Assembly: GCA_007449985.2 (NCBI GenBank) | Contig: VIIQ02000577.1 | Span: 124,001 to 188,000 of the forward strand | Source of the DNA: Desmodesmus armatus | Lineage: Eukaryota > Chlorophyta > Chlorophyceae > Sphaeropleales > Scenedesmaceae | Direction: 5' to 3' | DNA length: 64,000 nucleotides | Shown here: one piece after another, positions 1-12,851 of the stretch | Layout of the letters: each line of letters starts with the position of its first letter | How positions within the stretch are numbered: position 1 is the stretch's first letter | Translations under genes and position numbers: made by a program | The notes under the pieces: generated by a model | Databases searched by the model: none | Told to the model about the DNA's origin: nothing | The model's input: only the letters and a program-made list of their open reading frames with translations

Positions 1-231
1 CCTACGCCCAAGGCACCCATGGAGAGAAAAATAAAAAACAGCTCATGGGGAAGGAGACCCACCGTACACGGAAGCCTAGGCCTTTTGCTTCTTACCCACC
101 TTGCTCTTGCGCACCACACAGACACAGGGTTGCACATGTGCTCCTCCTGCACCCGTGCCACCAGGGGCCTAAACACCGGACTGCAGCACTGCTCACAGCA
201 CTGCACAGCACAGCCCCTTTCCTGGCCTTGG
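1..231 (-). repeat. Dispersed repeat, copy 1 (truncated by window edge)
   Basis: This stretch is about 80-85% identical by eye to the reverse complement of 23664-23940. Shared blocks include the segment with CCCATGGAGAGAAAAA, the one with CACCGTACACGGAAGCCTAGG, and the CCCCTTTCCTGGCC end. Small indels differ between copies, including in the A-run. It lies in the intron before the exon at 308. The left end is outside the window. Confidence 0.7.
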
Positions 232-307
232 AGCCTGATGGTGGCCGCCGGACAGCAAATGTGGAGGTTGTCAATAATGCCTTGTTTTTGGCTGCTGTTA
301 TGTGCAG

Positions 308-1608
308 GTGCTGAGTGTGAATGTGGATGCGTCCAACCTGCCGCGCCGGTACACCCGTGTGGTGTATGACCAGTGCTTTGGGTTCCCACGCATCCTGGTG
401 TTTTTCCTGCTGGGCACATTCCAGGTGAGCTGCTGATCCTGCTGCTGCTGCTGGCAGTGGTGGGGGGTGCAGGCATGCGCGACTATAGGGCGGTGGCCCT
501 GCTGCTGCTGGTGCTGCTGGTGCTGGCAGCGGTGGTGGGTGGGAAAGCTTCAAGCTGGGGTGCCATGCGTGGGCGGGGGGGAGCAGGCATGCATGCAGTT
601 GGTGGTGATACAGGTCATTGAGCATGGCAATGCGTGGACTGTGGCAGCAGAGGTAATCTACGCAACCTGCCAATGTGACGATGCATCACCTGTGCCCCAC
701 TCTGTGATCAATGGCTGTGACAAAGCAGGGCTCCAAGTTGAGTGGGGTTTGGGGCTTGCAGGGTTGTTATGAGCTCTCGCTCTGTTTGTGAGGCGGTTAC
801 ACAGTGTCAAGCCTGTTTGATTGATTTACTGCTGTTGTTTTCGCTGCACGCACCTGCTGGGACCTTGCAGACCAGCTACCTGGGTTACAAGACTGGTGAG
901 TTTGGCATGGAGGATCCACGTGTAGCTAGCATGCTGTCAACACGCAAGTCACATGCAAGCATCCTACGAGGCACACCAACATAGTCCGACAAGGATAGCA
1001 AAGCCTGCATGCAGGCTGGCGGATGTTGCTGTGCAGTGGAGCTTGCGGCACTTGCCTTCTACTGCAGCAAATGCGCACATGCTTCTGTGAGCAGTTTTGT
1101 CTCACAAGCTGTCGGCATTCAGGCCAAGTCCAGTGGTGAAGCCGCACTGTCCAACACCTGGTCCAGCAGCTGACACACCCACCCTGGCATTGTCTTACCT
1201 CACATGTGTTTGCTGTGCACTTGGTTGCGTCTCTTTGCTGCAGATTTGCCGAGTGTGGACACGTACTTCTTATTGGATTGCTCAGGAGCCCAGGACTTGG
1301 ATGCAGCAAATGGGAGCAGCAGCAGCAGCAGCAGCAGCAGCACTGCCAGCAAGCAGCTGTCTCGCATACCACATCAAGTCAAGCATGAGCTACTGCAGCG
1401 GCATCTACAGCAGTGGCCGCAGGAGCAGCAGCAGCAGCCGCCAGTAGCGCAAGGCTTGTTAGATGGGCAGGCTGCAGGGTATGGCAGCGAACAAGGGGTG
1501 CAGCAACCAACACACCGGCCTTTTCTAGGGCTGCAACAAGCTGACCAGCAGCATACAGCGCAGCAATTGCTGCAGCAGTTGCCGCAGCATCGCCGCAAGG
1601 TGCAGTAG
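308..1608 (+). CDS. 3' end of an unrecognised gene (last four exons)
   Basis: Four exons join with matching phase: 308-424, 614-652, 871-895 and 1244-1608, the last ending in TAG. All introns have GT donors (gtgagc, gtaatc, gtgagt) and GCAG acceptors. The joined C-terminal part is about 183 residues. It has a conserved-looking start containing a hydrophobic stretch (ILVFFLLGTF), then VIEHGNAWTV and SVDTYFLLDC, then a poly-Ser run encoded by AGC repeats (about 1315-1342) and a Gln-rich tail. I do not recognise the family. The gene must begin before the window or in unseen upstream exons. Confidence rests on phase agreement and the quality of the splice sites, not on homology. Confidence 0.55.
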
Positions 1609-2333
1609 CAGGGACAGTAGCCAGCCTGGCAGGGGTGGTCCTGGTGATGCCATTGTGCTCAAGGGACCAATAGCTTTGTCAGCTGTAGTTGCAGCTTTGC
1701 TTGCTATTGTTTAGTTGTGTTTGCTGTTGACCCCTGTTGCTTGTACAGTACGTCATGTTGTACACTGCCTGGCCTTCTGCTTGCCAAGTTGGGGGTCTTT
1801 GTGCTGTTGCGTATTGTCGGCTTGCACATTCTGCCCGTACATACCAGACTCTGAGAGGTTTTTTTGTCTAACATGCTGTGGCTGCACACCCAGCCTGCAT
1901 GCAGCAGCATACCCGCCATTTTGATGTGCGCCCTCATGGCCGGCCTGCTTTGCAATGCCAGTGCAGCTGGATGATGTCAGGTCGGAGACATAGTCGTATG
2001 ATTCTGCTGCAGCGCAGTCTTGCTTGTGAGGGATTGTGCGCTTACATTGAGTGATCACTGTTTCCTGCTGAGACACACTGGATTGTGCTACGGCTGCGGT
2101 TTTGCACCTGCTCTTGGGTTTGAAATTGCAGACTGTAAACGCAAATCCCTGCAGATTTGCCGAACTGCCAGTTTTGTCATGGAGTTGTCTTTCGCTTTCA
2201 AGATGGATTGCACGCATCAGCAGCAGCCAGTAGTACGTCAATGCAGAAAGCAAGTGTGATCAGCTGATCAGCAGGCCAGCCTGGCAATGACTTCTGTCGT
2301 TTCTTTGGCTTGTCCACTGCACCGTCTTATGTC
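1609..2333. other. Intergenic region between unrecognised gene and FAN1
   Basis: About 720 bases follow the TAG at 1608. No frame in it looks coding. It should hold the 3' untranslated region of the upstream gene and the promoter of FAN1. An extra 5' FAN1 exon here cannot be excluded, since the frame upstream of the chosen ATG stays open only to a TGA near 2260. No convincing TATA element was seen. Confidence 0.4.
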
Positions 2334-5300
2334 ATGCGTGGATCCGGCACTCTTCGCACCATCATCGGCCGGCCCCTGTATGGCAAGCAAAAGAAGGCTG
2401 CAGCAGTAGATGAAGATGACCTTGTGGCCCCAGCCAAGAGGCAGAAGCTGCGCAAGTCCACAAGTATGTAGCATTGTAGTCGGTTGTTGAATTGTTTTGC
2501 GGTACATGTTCTAATCCTCAGGCATCCTCTCGCTTCTGTACAGGTGGAGGCGGCGTTGGAGCAGGGCAGAAGTCCATCTTCAACTTCTTTGCCGTGGCAG
2601 CTCCAGTAGCAAAGTCAGGCCTGCCACAAAACAGCCACACAGACACAGCAGCAGACCACGACCCTCTGTCCAGCTGCCACCCAGTGCCCCATGCAAACTC
2701 AGCCCCACTGCCGACAGGAGCCAAAACCAGCAGCAAGAGCCCAGACCCGGCCAGTAGCAGCGTGACTGATGATCAGGAGTTGTCAGCATCACAATCTGTC
2801 CAGTCACAAAGCCGCCAGGGGTCGCCAGAAGCATCATGGGTGCCTCATACACCCTCTGCTGGCCCCCTACTTGTCACCAGCAGGGTGGTGGGCCGTCAGC
2901 ATCAGGCTGCAGGGTGGCCCCCTGCTGCTGGGGCGGAGCTGCTGCTGACACGTGAAGCACACAACCCTGTGGACCCCTGTGCTATACTGGTGCGAAAGGG
3001 TGTAGGGTCAGGGCCTTCATGGCTTCTTGCGCATCAGCTGCTTTCTTGCTGCATGTGCTAGCCGGAGGTGTCGACATTGGCGGTGATTTACGGACAGTTG
3101 CTGGGGCCAGCTTGTGGCACTGCATAGAGGCCTTGCTGTAACCCAAAACAGAGGAATCAAACAGGGTTGTGAGGGTTGTGACAGACAATAAAGAGGGGGT
3201 CAATTATGTTTGGTACACCATGTGCTGCAAAGGTGCTGATGTGCAGCATGACAGAATGCGCAATGTTGCTGCAGCTCACCTGCCTTGTTGTCAGGTCTGG
3301 TCGCAGGTGTGCAGCATAGATCCCTGCGGCATCCGGCGCGCACATGGGCACCTGCCTGCAGCTGTAGCCTGCCACTTGGCGCCCCTGATGGACAAAGGGG
3401 AGGTGCTCATCGAGGTTCAGCTGCTGCAGCAAGCAGCACTCACCTCAGCACCAGGAGCACAGCCTGACAAGAGCAGCAGGCGGTCCAGCACACCACAGTG
3501 GCCTGACGGTGCAGCAGCCATCTGTGCTGGAGACAGTACTGAGCAGCCGCTTGCTGCAGCAGTCAGAGGGAGCTCTTCCGGCGACCCCACAGCCCAGCAG
3601 CAGCAGCAGCTGCTGCAGCAGCAGGGGTCGCTGCCCCAGCTGCAGCTGCAGGTGACACTTTGTGAGGCTGTGCAGGCTGAGCAAGCAGCAGCTACGCTGT
3701 CTGCAGTGGACAGGGCAGCATCTGCTGGGCTGGAGTCCCTGCAGCCAGGTCGCAGCAGCGGGGCGATGTTGGCAGCAGCCTTTGAGCACATCCTGAGTGA
3801 AACAAGGTAAGGTGGTGATACCAGCAGTGAACGTGGGTGCTGGCGGATGTGATCGGTGGTGTGGACTCGGTGTTTTGTTGTTCAGCAAGGTGGGATGGCA
3901 CCATCAGTGACTTTGCAGCAAGAGTGTGGTTTTCAGTATTGGCCTCGCTCATGTCTGGATGGTTGGTGCCTGTTCAGGTGTGTCAATATCACAGGCGCGG
4001 CTGCTTTGTTTTGCAGGAAGCATGACTTCCACTTGCTGTCACATCAGGAGCAGACGGTGCTGCAGAACATGCAGGTAGGCAGGCAGGGAACCACCGTCCT
4101 TTGTGTGCTGTGCTGTGCTGTGCTGTGCTGAAAATCGCGTACTTGTCGAGCTGCGCGCTCAGCTTTTTGTGTCATTGATATGCATCCAACCCGGGCGAGT
4201 CAGAATGCATGCAGACTGAACCTGCACAAGCGGTGCTGTCTTGCTGTTATGCTGGTGTGCCTATGCAGTCCCTACCGGCCACGGCAAAGGCTCTGCTGCT
4301 GCGTCTGCTGCTGCGGAAGCGCACCTGGTTCCAGCTGGGCAGCCTGGCATATGCTGATGTGCCACAGCCAGAGGCAGCAGCCAGGCGGCTGGCAGCCGTC
4401 AGTCTACTGCAGGTTAGTGGAGGGCACCAGCAGTGGTACACACCTGACCGACTGCAAGCTCGAATTGGCACTTGGGGGTCTGTGTGGTGTGCATGGAAGT
4501 AACCCTTGCATATTCTTTGCCGTCTCAGACAATTCTGTAAGGCTTGCATACTCAATCGCCTCACAAAGGATGCGTCCATCAATGCAAATGCACGCTCGAC
4601 AGCCACCGTTGCGTCTTATGTCATGTGCCTGATATGGTGTGTGATGACATTGTCTCCTGCATGCAGTGGGACAGTGACCCCGGTGTTGACCTGGATAGCC
4701 TCCTGCAGGAGCTGCCTGTAGTGGTGCTCAAGCAGGTGCTGGCAGGGCTGCTGCCCAAGGGCCACCCTGCAGTGGCTGCAGCGGCAGCCGCAGCAGCTGC
4801 AGCTGCGGGCGCTAATGGTGGTGCCCCAAATAAAGCAGCCATCGTCAGCAGCATCAAGGTAACCACCAGGCTGCTTTTCATTCACCTGCAGGAGTGCATG
4901 GCTGATCTCCATGGTAATCAGTGCGCCTTGCTTGGCGCTTGAATGACAGTGGCATATGTTGGGACAAAGGCTGTGATGGCAACAGAACACGGTCTATGCT
5001 TGTGTTGCATACGGCACTGGCTGCTGCTGAGCCTGCCACCGCGTGCTTGCTGCTGCAGGCCAATGCCAGCCGCAGTCGCCTACAGGCTGCCATCGCCGCT
5101 GCGGCCGGGCCTTGTGTGGCAGTTACGGCTGCAGCCACCACCACGTTTGCGCGGCTGCAGCTGCTGTACTTTGCCTCACCTGGACACGACCTCAGCATGT
5201 GGGTGTTGAGGGTGGACTATATGCCAGTATTGTTATTGAATGCTGGTTTGGCATACATGCTGAGGTCAACATACTAAGGTCAAGGTTCTGCTGCATGGTT

Positions 5301-8300
5301 GTACAGGCAGCTGCACTGTGGTTGGGAGTAGGGTTGAGCAATCTAGAGACACATATACGCCCTTTTGGCCACTGCTGGTAATGCTCAGCCAGCATCTGCT
5401 AGCTGTGTATTACCAGGAGTGACCAAAAGGGTGTGCAGGTGACTCCAGACTGCTCAATCTCAGCCTTCCAAGGTGCAGGGTTTCTGGTCTATTCAATGTG
5501 GCCCGCCACCGTGCTACCATGTGCGGCACCCATGCAAGCAGCACGTATCAGGCCCGCCTTCCCCCCATCCACTGTGCCTGCTTGCGCAGGTTTGTTGCTG
5601 TGGAGCGTGGTGCAGTTAGCTACCCCAGCTACCCCATCCAACGCACGCGCCCGGTCTTCAGCAGCCGTCAGCAAGTGCTGGACTATGAGCAGGCCATCTG
5701 CCTAGCAGCACAAGTGGACGCTGCTTTGGAGGTGTGTGCATGCATACTTATCTGCCACAGTGACTTGGGTTGCGTTGTGTGCATGTGCAGGCAGCAAGTA
5801 GGGTATCGCGGGGCAGGGGCTGGGAAGCCTCCAGTGACACGTGTGTAGCAGCTCCATCAGGCACGCCTTGCACTGCCCAGCTACCTTGCACACTGCTTGC
5901 CACTGACTGAGATGCATGCACAGCAATTGTCGGGCTGTTGAAAGCCTACATCTGATGAATGAAGGACTTCCCGCAGCAGCACCTTCTGCTGCTGCAGAGC
6001 ACACAGCACTGCACACACAGCAGCAGGAAGCACCCCAGCACACTGGTGCGCTGGTTGTTGCTGCTGCTGCTGTTACCTCTACCTCGTTATACTGTCGGTT
6101 TGTTGTGCTGGTGCAGGAGGGGGACAATGATGCCGCATGGCAGCTGCTGCAGCCAGCATTGGCAGCTCTACACGCCGGAGTGCACAAGAACATAGTGTGG
6201 GATGAAGCCTGCGCACCCATGCCCAACCCACCGCCACGCCAGCAGTCAGCGCCTGCAGGGACACCAGCAGCAGGAGCAGCAGCAGCAGCAGCTTGTATCA
6301 ACACTGTACATGACACTGTATTCGGCCTTAATCAGTCAGCACTGAAACACGTGCAATCCGCACCTGCATCTCTAGGGGCACAAGCACTGGCCGGCCCCAC
6401 TGCTGGCTCTGTTCTTGAGGCGGCAACTGCATCAGCAGCTGCTGGAACTTTGCCAGATCAAACGCGGCAGCAGCCAGCAGACGATGCTGGTTCAGCATCC
6501 CCCATGCAGCAGCAGCCGGATGACGGTCCTTCTGCTGCTGATGGCGAGCGCCGCCTTGCAGCTGTAAACGCAGCTGTGGCAGACGGGCATGGGCGCAGCC
6601 GCCCTAGCGGGGACAGGTCACTTAGTGCTAAAGCAGGTGTCAGCAGCAGTTGGAGCAGTGCAGAACCAGAGGTGCTTGACCTCACCCAGGCCAGCAGCAG
6701 CGATGTCAGCTGGGACACGTCAGACACAGAGGCCGATGAGGTCTCACAAGCAGCAGCAGCTGCAGGTGACGATGGTGCTGGGACATCAGCTGTTGAGGAG
6801 GCCGAGCCGGCAGGCCAGCACTCAGTCGTGCAACAGCAGCAGCAGCTTGACCACAGCACTGCTGTGCAGCAGGCCTCCCCGCCCCTGCTGCAGGAACAGC
6901 TGCAGGCAGCAGCAGCCGACCAAACCCCTGCATCACAGCCGCGGGCAGCACATACTGCAGCAGAAGGCAGCCCAGGGCCCACAGCAGGCGAAGCAGCAGC
7001 GCCAGAAGGCCCCGGCCCTCCCCTGTTCTTTGCCCGGTTCTGTGCCGGCTGGGTGTATGCTAGCCTCGGCACTGTGGCAGCGTCTCTGTTGGAGAAGCGG
7101 AAGGCTTGGGGGGATGCTGTCGAGCTGTTGAGGCTGCTGCTTGGTGGCAATGCGTGTGTGGGGCGGCGGGGTGACTGGTGGACACGCCTCGCTATCAACC
7201 TGGAGCACCTGGGCAGGACAGAGGATGCACTCGAGGTGGGTGGAGGAGAGGCGGGGTGTGGACTCCTTGCTGTGTGGTTTTGGTTAGGTGAGCACAATGC
7301 AATGATCAGGTGAGTACAATGCAAGTGTTGTCAGGAAGTACAGCAGTGTGTGGACGTGGTTGTCATGGGTTGCTTCTGAGTCACGATGGTGTCAGGGTTT
7401 CGTGTCAACCACTGCGGAGAACAGATAGCACCCTTCCCCTGGTGCTTCTGCGGCTCTTCCCCAAACCACCACTGTGTATCCGCAACCGCCGAGCAGTCAC
7501 TGTTGCTCCACCCCAGACCATGCAACCGTTTGCATCATTGCATGGTCAAGTTAACCTTACCCCTCCCCCTGCTGCCCCAACCCCACAGGCTGTTGAGGCT
7601 GCCCTTGCGGATGCATGGGTGCGTGGAGGTGACCTGCTGGGCCTACAGCGCCGCTACCTGAGGCTGGGTAAGCCACCGCGCAGGTGGAGGCGGCCCCCCT
7701 GGGCCACAGCAGCAGCATGGGAGCCACCAGAGGTGGTCATCACTGCACGGCCCCTCAACAACAACATAGGCACCAAGAGCAGGTGGGTATGATGTGTGCC
7801 TGACACTGCAATTGGTGGCGTCAGTTTGGCTGGCGGTGTAAGCAGATTTTTTTGAAGGTTTGGACCCTTGGTGATAGTTGGCGAAAAAATCCTAGGGGCG
7901 ACATGCAAGGTAGAAAGCCGGCCATCCCAGGGAGGCGGTTGGTAACAGTACAGCACGTCCAGCCCCTCATGTGTCAGAGAGGCATGCGGCCCAGAAAGCT
8001 TGCCTGTGTTGCCAGATCCGACAAGTTCACCATGCCTTCACATGGTTGTGCGCTTGTGGCAGCCAGCAAGCAACCAAGCAGCCAACGATGCATATGACCA
8101 GCAATGCTGTCACACAGCAGCCATATGAAGTAGGACCACTGTCTGTGCTGTGGTGTCTTGGCTGCTGTTCACTATGCTGCATGCTGACACTTGCTTGCCA
8201 GTGATTCCATCCACTGTGGTCCGTAATCGTCCGCCATGTGCTGTGTCATGCCGTCATCCCCAGGTTCTATGCCCCTGACAACAGCCAGGTGACTGTGGAG

Positions 8301-10227
8301 CAGCTGGCCCTGCAGCACTACGCCTCACAGGAGGGGGGCACCTGGCAGGGCCTGCACTGCGAGGGGGGAGTGTGGGCCACACTCTTCACACTGCTGCTGT
8401 GGGATGTCATATACAAGGGTAGGTGGTAGCCATGGCAGTTGGTCTTGCAACCCGCCCATCTTGCCCGCACTTGCTTCGGAGTCACACTACCACAGCGGCA
8501 GCCCCCACCATGGCTACAATGTGCATGAAGCCATCAAAAACTGCCACCATAGGTGGCAGCACTGCCCTATGCACACAGCCTGTACAGCAGACGTCGAGAT
8601 GTGTTGAATAGGCCTTTGTTGTGTAGAGCTATGGTGACACTCACATGCTGTACACACACCTTTTGCTGCAGGTGTCCCTGATGTGTTCCGCAGCCCCTTC
8701 CAGACGAGCCCCCTGGACCTTGACACAGACGCATTCTACCCCGCACGCAGGACACACCTGGACACACAGCTGGCACGCATAGCGGACGGGCATGCAGGTC
8801 AGATGAGCTGCCAGGGGTGCGCCTCGCTACGAGTGCGTGAATTGCTTGCTGCCACACAGTGTGTCATGGCAGTGCACCATGCACCTCTACGCACGAAAAG
8901 AAGACCGTTTTCTTTGCCGCACCAGGCTGCCAAGGGGCAAGATGAAGGACCGAACTGCTCTGATGCAACAGAAGCCGTGTGGTTGTTGCCCAGTGAAAGA
9001 ACCATGCTCTGCCATCTGTCTGTCACCACCCTGTTGTCCAAGTGTGATGCACTCAAGGCTGTACCGCCATTGCCAATGCATTGCAGGCGAAATGCTGACG
9101 GCCGTGTGGTCTGCCAATGCTGGCGTGATGGCTCGTGGCGTCAACTGGCAGCGCTTCACCCAGCAGCAGCTGCTGGAGATCTGCGAGTGTGTGGGCGGGC
9201 TGGGCCTGGCTGCTGTGCTGAGGCTCATGGCTGAAGACCATGCAGGCGCGGCAGGTGAGCAGGGGCTGTGAAGGCTAAGGGTTGCAAGTCCTTTGTTTTT
9301 GACATTGGCAGCGATTTATGCATGTGGTTGCATAGGTGTGGAGGCTCTTGACTGCGCACGGGCGCGCACCAATTCGTCTTGCAATATGAGCGGGCACACA
9401 GGGTGTAGCATGTCTGAACTGCTCACACCCTCCAGCCGATGGTCAACGGGCAGAGGTTGCGCTCATGTCATATGCATTGTCCTGTCCGTACGTGCCTGCC
9501 AGTCGTCTTGGAAAACAAGCCGCACAAGCAGTGGCTTTCAGCTGATGGCTCATTGAGAGGTGTGAGTCAGCTTGATCACGTATGGGCCAAAAGTTATGGC
9601 TCCACTGTGCTGTGGCGTGCTGTGGTGTGGTGTGTCGCAGGTGGTCTGCCAGACCTGCTGCTGTGGCGGCCGTCAGACAAGGCAGCCAAGCTTGTGGAGG
9701 TGAAGGGGCCAAGGGACAGGCTGTCTGCGCAGCAGCGCTTCTGGCTGGCACACATGGCCCACAACACAATGCAGGTGGGCTGCAGCAGGGGGAGCGGCTG
9801 GAATTTCTGTTGGGAATATCCAAGGGATATGCATTGCTACCTGGGGATGACAGGTAGCTGGCCATGCTGTGTGTTGACACTTGCCCTGTGCCACATTGTG
9901 GAGGTATTCAAATTTTGGATCTGTAACCAGTTGCAGCGGTTATGTCTGATGCAGAGCAGGGGGTCTTGTGTTGCAGATTTTGGTGGGCAGGCATTGTGCA
10001 TCATGCAGCAGCAGAGAGCCAAGGGGCTTCGTATGTGGCTAGGGCACTTGTGCCGCTGCATGTACTTGTGTAAAGTTTGGATTGGGGTTTCAGCACAATC
10101 ACTCAGTTGAGGGGCAAGGACCAGTCCAACCTTGACAGTATCCCCGTATGCTATGTTGTTGCAGGTTGAGGTGTTGAAGGTCAAGGAGCCACAGCAGCAA
10201 ACCAGCAAGGGCACCAAGAGGCGATGA
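2334..10227 (+). CDS. FAN1: FAN1-type structure-specific nuclease (VRR-NUC), 15 exons
   Basis: FAN1 is a nuclear 5' flap endonuclease/exonuclease for interstrand-crosslink repair. Exons: 2334-2463, 2544-2989, 3307-3806, 4017-4074, 4269-4412, 4667-4858, 5059-5198, 5590-5731, 6117-7235, 7589-7782, 8264-8418, 8672-8797, 9087-9254, 9641-9774, 10165-10227. They sum to 3711 nt (1236 residues) with every phase matching. Visible parts in order are a basic PAKRQKLRK nuclear-localisation-like motif, a PIP-box-like QKSIFNFF (residues 52-59), a HIRAN domain across exons 2-3 (HNPVDPCAI), a SAP-like segment in exons 5-6, the helical region, and a C-terminal VRR-NUC domain. Catalytic candidates are Glu in LHCEGG (8361), Asp in GLPDLLLW (9652), and Glu/Lys in LVEVKGP (9697, 9703). 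No CxxC ubiquitin-binding zinc finger is visible. Exon 9 carries a roughly 265-residue low-complexity insertion. The ATG choice is the weakest point; exon 3 could start 12 bases earlier in frame. Confidence 0.93.
4103..4130. repeat. (TGTGC)n microsatellite in FAN1 intron 4
   Basis: Five tandem TGTGC-type pentamers lie just after the donor at 4075. Simple repeat; no coding role. Confidence 0.85.
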
Positions 10228-11390
10228 TTGCATCACAACAATGTTGACACTACAGCTGTGTAGCAGCTTTTGCGCCCATTCTTCAGTGGTTTCAAGCTGT
10301 GTTGAGTGAGGCAGCACCTGGGGTCCCTGCAGTAGAAGGGTTGGCCCAGCCAGTGATAGTTTTGCACGGTTGCAAGTATGGGCATTATCATTGCCAATCG
10401 TCGATGCACGGGCTGGTGAGACAAGTCCATAAGACAAACTAACTCACAGTGGTACGTCACTAACCCAACCGCTCACATGTGACGCGCTACAGCAGTACAT
10501 CACCCTGCTGTAGACTCCCAAACAACCAAATGTTCGTGTTGCAGCCTGTTACACTCAACAATGCCCAGCAGTAACGAGCAACACTGCTGGAAAACACAGC
10601 AGGCCTAACATCTTCAAGCACACATGCTCATGTAGGATCCCAATGGGCGCGCACTGGCACAACAGCGAGGTCAAAGGACCAGTGTGCACCCAGTGTTGAC
10701 TCAGGTCAACTTCACTCAACCCCACTCTAGCCCCGTCCAACAGCCCGCCGCCACTGCCATACGGGGGCCACAGCACCCTGTGCAGCTGTCACGGTAACAG
10801 TGTCATATTGGCATGTGACGGGCTGTATGCACACACTATATGCAGTGTGTGCATTGGATTGCATTGGGAGCCCCAACAATTATATTCTGCGAGTCCTGCA
10901 GCTGCCTGCTGTACCACTGCCGGGTCACTGTGGCTGGAGTGGTGCCACGCAATCTGCTTCCACACAGGATCGAAACTGGGAGCCTGCACAAAACAAACAC
11001 AGCAGGGGGTTCAGCAGCTGCAGGAGTTGTGATTTGCAATACCATACCACAGCCCAACATGCCCGACTCTGGTGCACAGTGGTGCATGTTGTTCCACCTG
11101 GTAAGGTACTGCCCTAACTTATTTTTTCGTGTGTGTTTTTCTCACTACTTTGTTACTGCCTATGTACTGCTCTAAAATGAAGGCAGGGGCTTCTGAGCTG
11201 AAATGGCATGCTTGTATAAACTCAAGGTGTTGAGCAGGTGTGTTTGCATGCATTCCTGCGTCCGGCGCATGATGCTTGATACAGAACGATCGCCCGGCCG
11301 CGTCTTGGCTGAGTCAACAGGCAATAAAAGCACGCATGCATGCTGTTGCATTGCAATGCCGCCACACCTCACTACGGCGGATCAACTCAC
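10228..11390. other. Intergenic region between FAN1 and the LRR gene (convergent)
   Basis: This 1.16-kb stretch separates two convergent genes, so it holds both 3' untranslated regions. No frame shows recognisable protein similarity. If the LRR gene is spliced at 11391 its last exon(s) must lie here on the minus strand; none could be identified with confidence. Confidence 0.45.
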
Positions 11391-12851
11391 CTCACAGCTG
11401 AGCTTCACGTCAACATCCACCCCGTCCAAACGTCCGTCATAGCGCAGGTGTATCAGCTGCTTCAGCTTTGTCAGCTGCAGGAGCAGCCCTTGCTCCTCAC
11501 TTGGGGCCCATAGACACAAGCATCTCAGCCCTGTCAGCTGACGCACCACCTCCAACCCTGCACCTGACGCGCCAGCAGGTTTCAGGGCAAGCATTGTTAA
11601 GCCGGCAAGCCCCGTCAGTGGGGCCAGCAGTTCTGTGCTGCACTGAAAACCCAACAGACCAAGCTCCCGCAGCCCAGGGCAGCAGCCAACAACGCGGCTG
11701 CCTTCAGGGGCGTCCACTGCACCAGCAGGGGCAACAATGTTGCTCACAAACAGCTTCCACAGGTGCGGCAGTTGTCTGCCGGCAGGAAAAACATGTTGCC
11801 ACACTCCTGCCGGCAGCGTGCTTCCGATGATATGTAGGTACTGCAGCTTGCTGCTGGCTGTCAATGCTGAGTAGGCTGCAGCTGGGGGGGGTGGCCACAC
11901 ATGCCATGGCTCCTCAATGCGCAGGGTTTGCCTCAAGTCTAGGTGTGTCAGCTGCTGCAGGTGCTGCAGGTGGGACAGCAGCTCTGTAATTCCTGCTGAA
12001 CCACCAGCTACTTTGAAGTCCCAGACCTCAAGGTGCTGCAGCTTGGTCTTGCCTGCCAAGGCACCTGGCTCAACCTGGCTCTGGGCCGACAATTCTTGAG
12101 GGCCTTTGATCATCAAGTGTGTGAGATGCCCCAAACCTGACATCATACCGGCCTGTATGCTGATAACATTGACCGACTCCACCCTCAAGTCCTGCAGGCC
12201 CGTCATCCCCTGCAGGTGCTGAAGGTTTAGGTAATCTATCTGTGTGATAGAGAACATAGGCCTTTCCAGCTGTAGGTGTGTCAGGTGCTGCAGCCCCTGC
12301 AGGACACTGCTTTGGAACCAAAACCCTTTCATACCGGTCAAGCTCAGGTGCCGCAGCTCAGGCAGCTGCGACAGGGCTGCTGCCAGTTGCCTCTCCCCAA
12401 AAGGAAACGACACCTGACTTGTCCTGAGCAGTTTGCAATCGTGGATCTGCAGCTGTTTGAGGGGCACCCCATTGCCAATCACCCCCTGAGACCCATCCGC
12501 TGGCTCAAGCTGCAAGCTCATTCCACTGATGAACAGGCTGGACAGCCCTTGCAGCTTGTAATGGGGCAGCTCGCGAAGGCTGAGTGCAGGAGACTTGCTT
12601 TCAAGGTTGATGCTTCCAACATGCTGCCCATGGTCCGCCAGGTACTGCAACACACTGTCCACCTGCTCCTGCCGGGACAGCACAGCCTTGAGGCTGTTGC
12701 AAGCCTGCAATGCATCATTTTTCAGCCTGCTGTGGGCGCGGGCAGCGCTGAACAGGCTGCGAGGGTCGTCAGCACAGCAGCACAGCACTGCCAGCAGACA
12801 AGGGTCTGGCAGGTTCAGCAGCCGGGAGTCCTGCTGGTCCCCTCCGGACAT
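11391..12851 (-). CDS. Leucine-rich-repeat protein, possibly F-box type
   Basis: A single long exon codes about 487 residues from ATG 12851. The N-terminus (LLNLPDPCLLAVLCCCADDP) resembles the degenerate F-box segment that often precedes LRR arrays in green-algal proteins. It is followed by about a dozen LRRs with the LxxLxxLxL pattern, for example LRHLSLTGM, LTHLQLERP, LQDLRVESV, LTHLMIKG and LQHLEVWDF. LRR/F-box proteins act as substrate-recruiting parts of SCF ubiquitin ligases, but the F-box call here is inference. A longer in-frame start exists at 12992, but the extension is Cys/Arg-rich and unlike the rest. At 11391 the frame meets a perfect GTGAGT donor whose next codon is a stop (TGA at 11382-11384). 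The protein either ends as LSCEVS or continues into unseen downstream exons. Confidence 0.75.

Noticed and set aside
5702..6316. 204-residue minus-strand frame
   Set aside because: Cys/Ala-rich, lies over a FAN1 intron and parts of exons 8 and 9, no conserved character.
6458..7324. 288-residue minus-strand frame
   Set aside because: It is the exact antisense of the repeat-rich FAN1 exon 9, open only because of the low-complexity composition.
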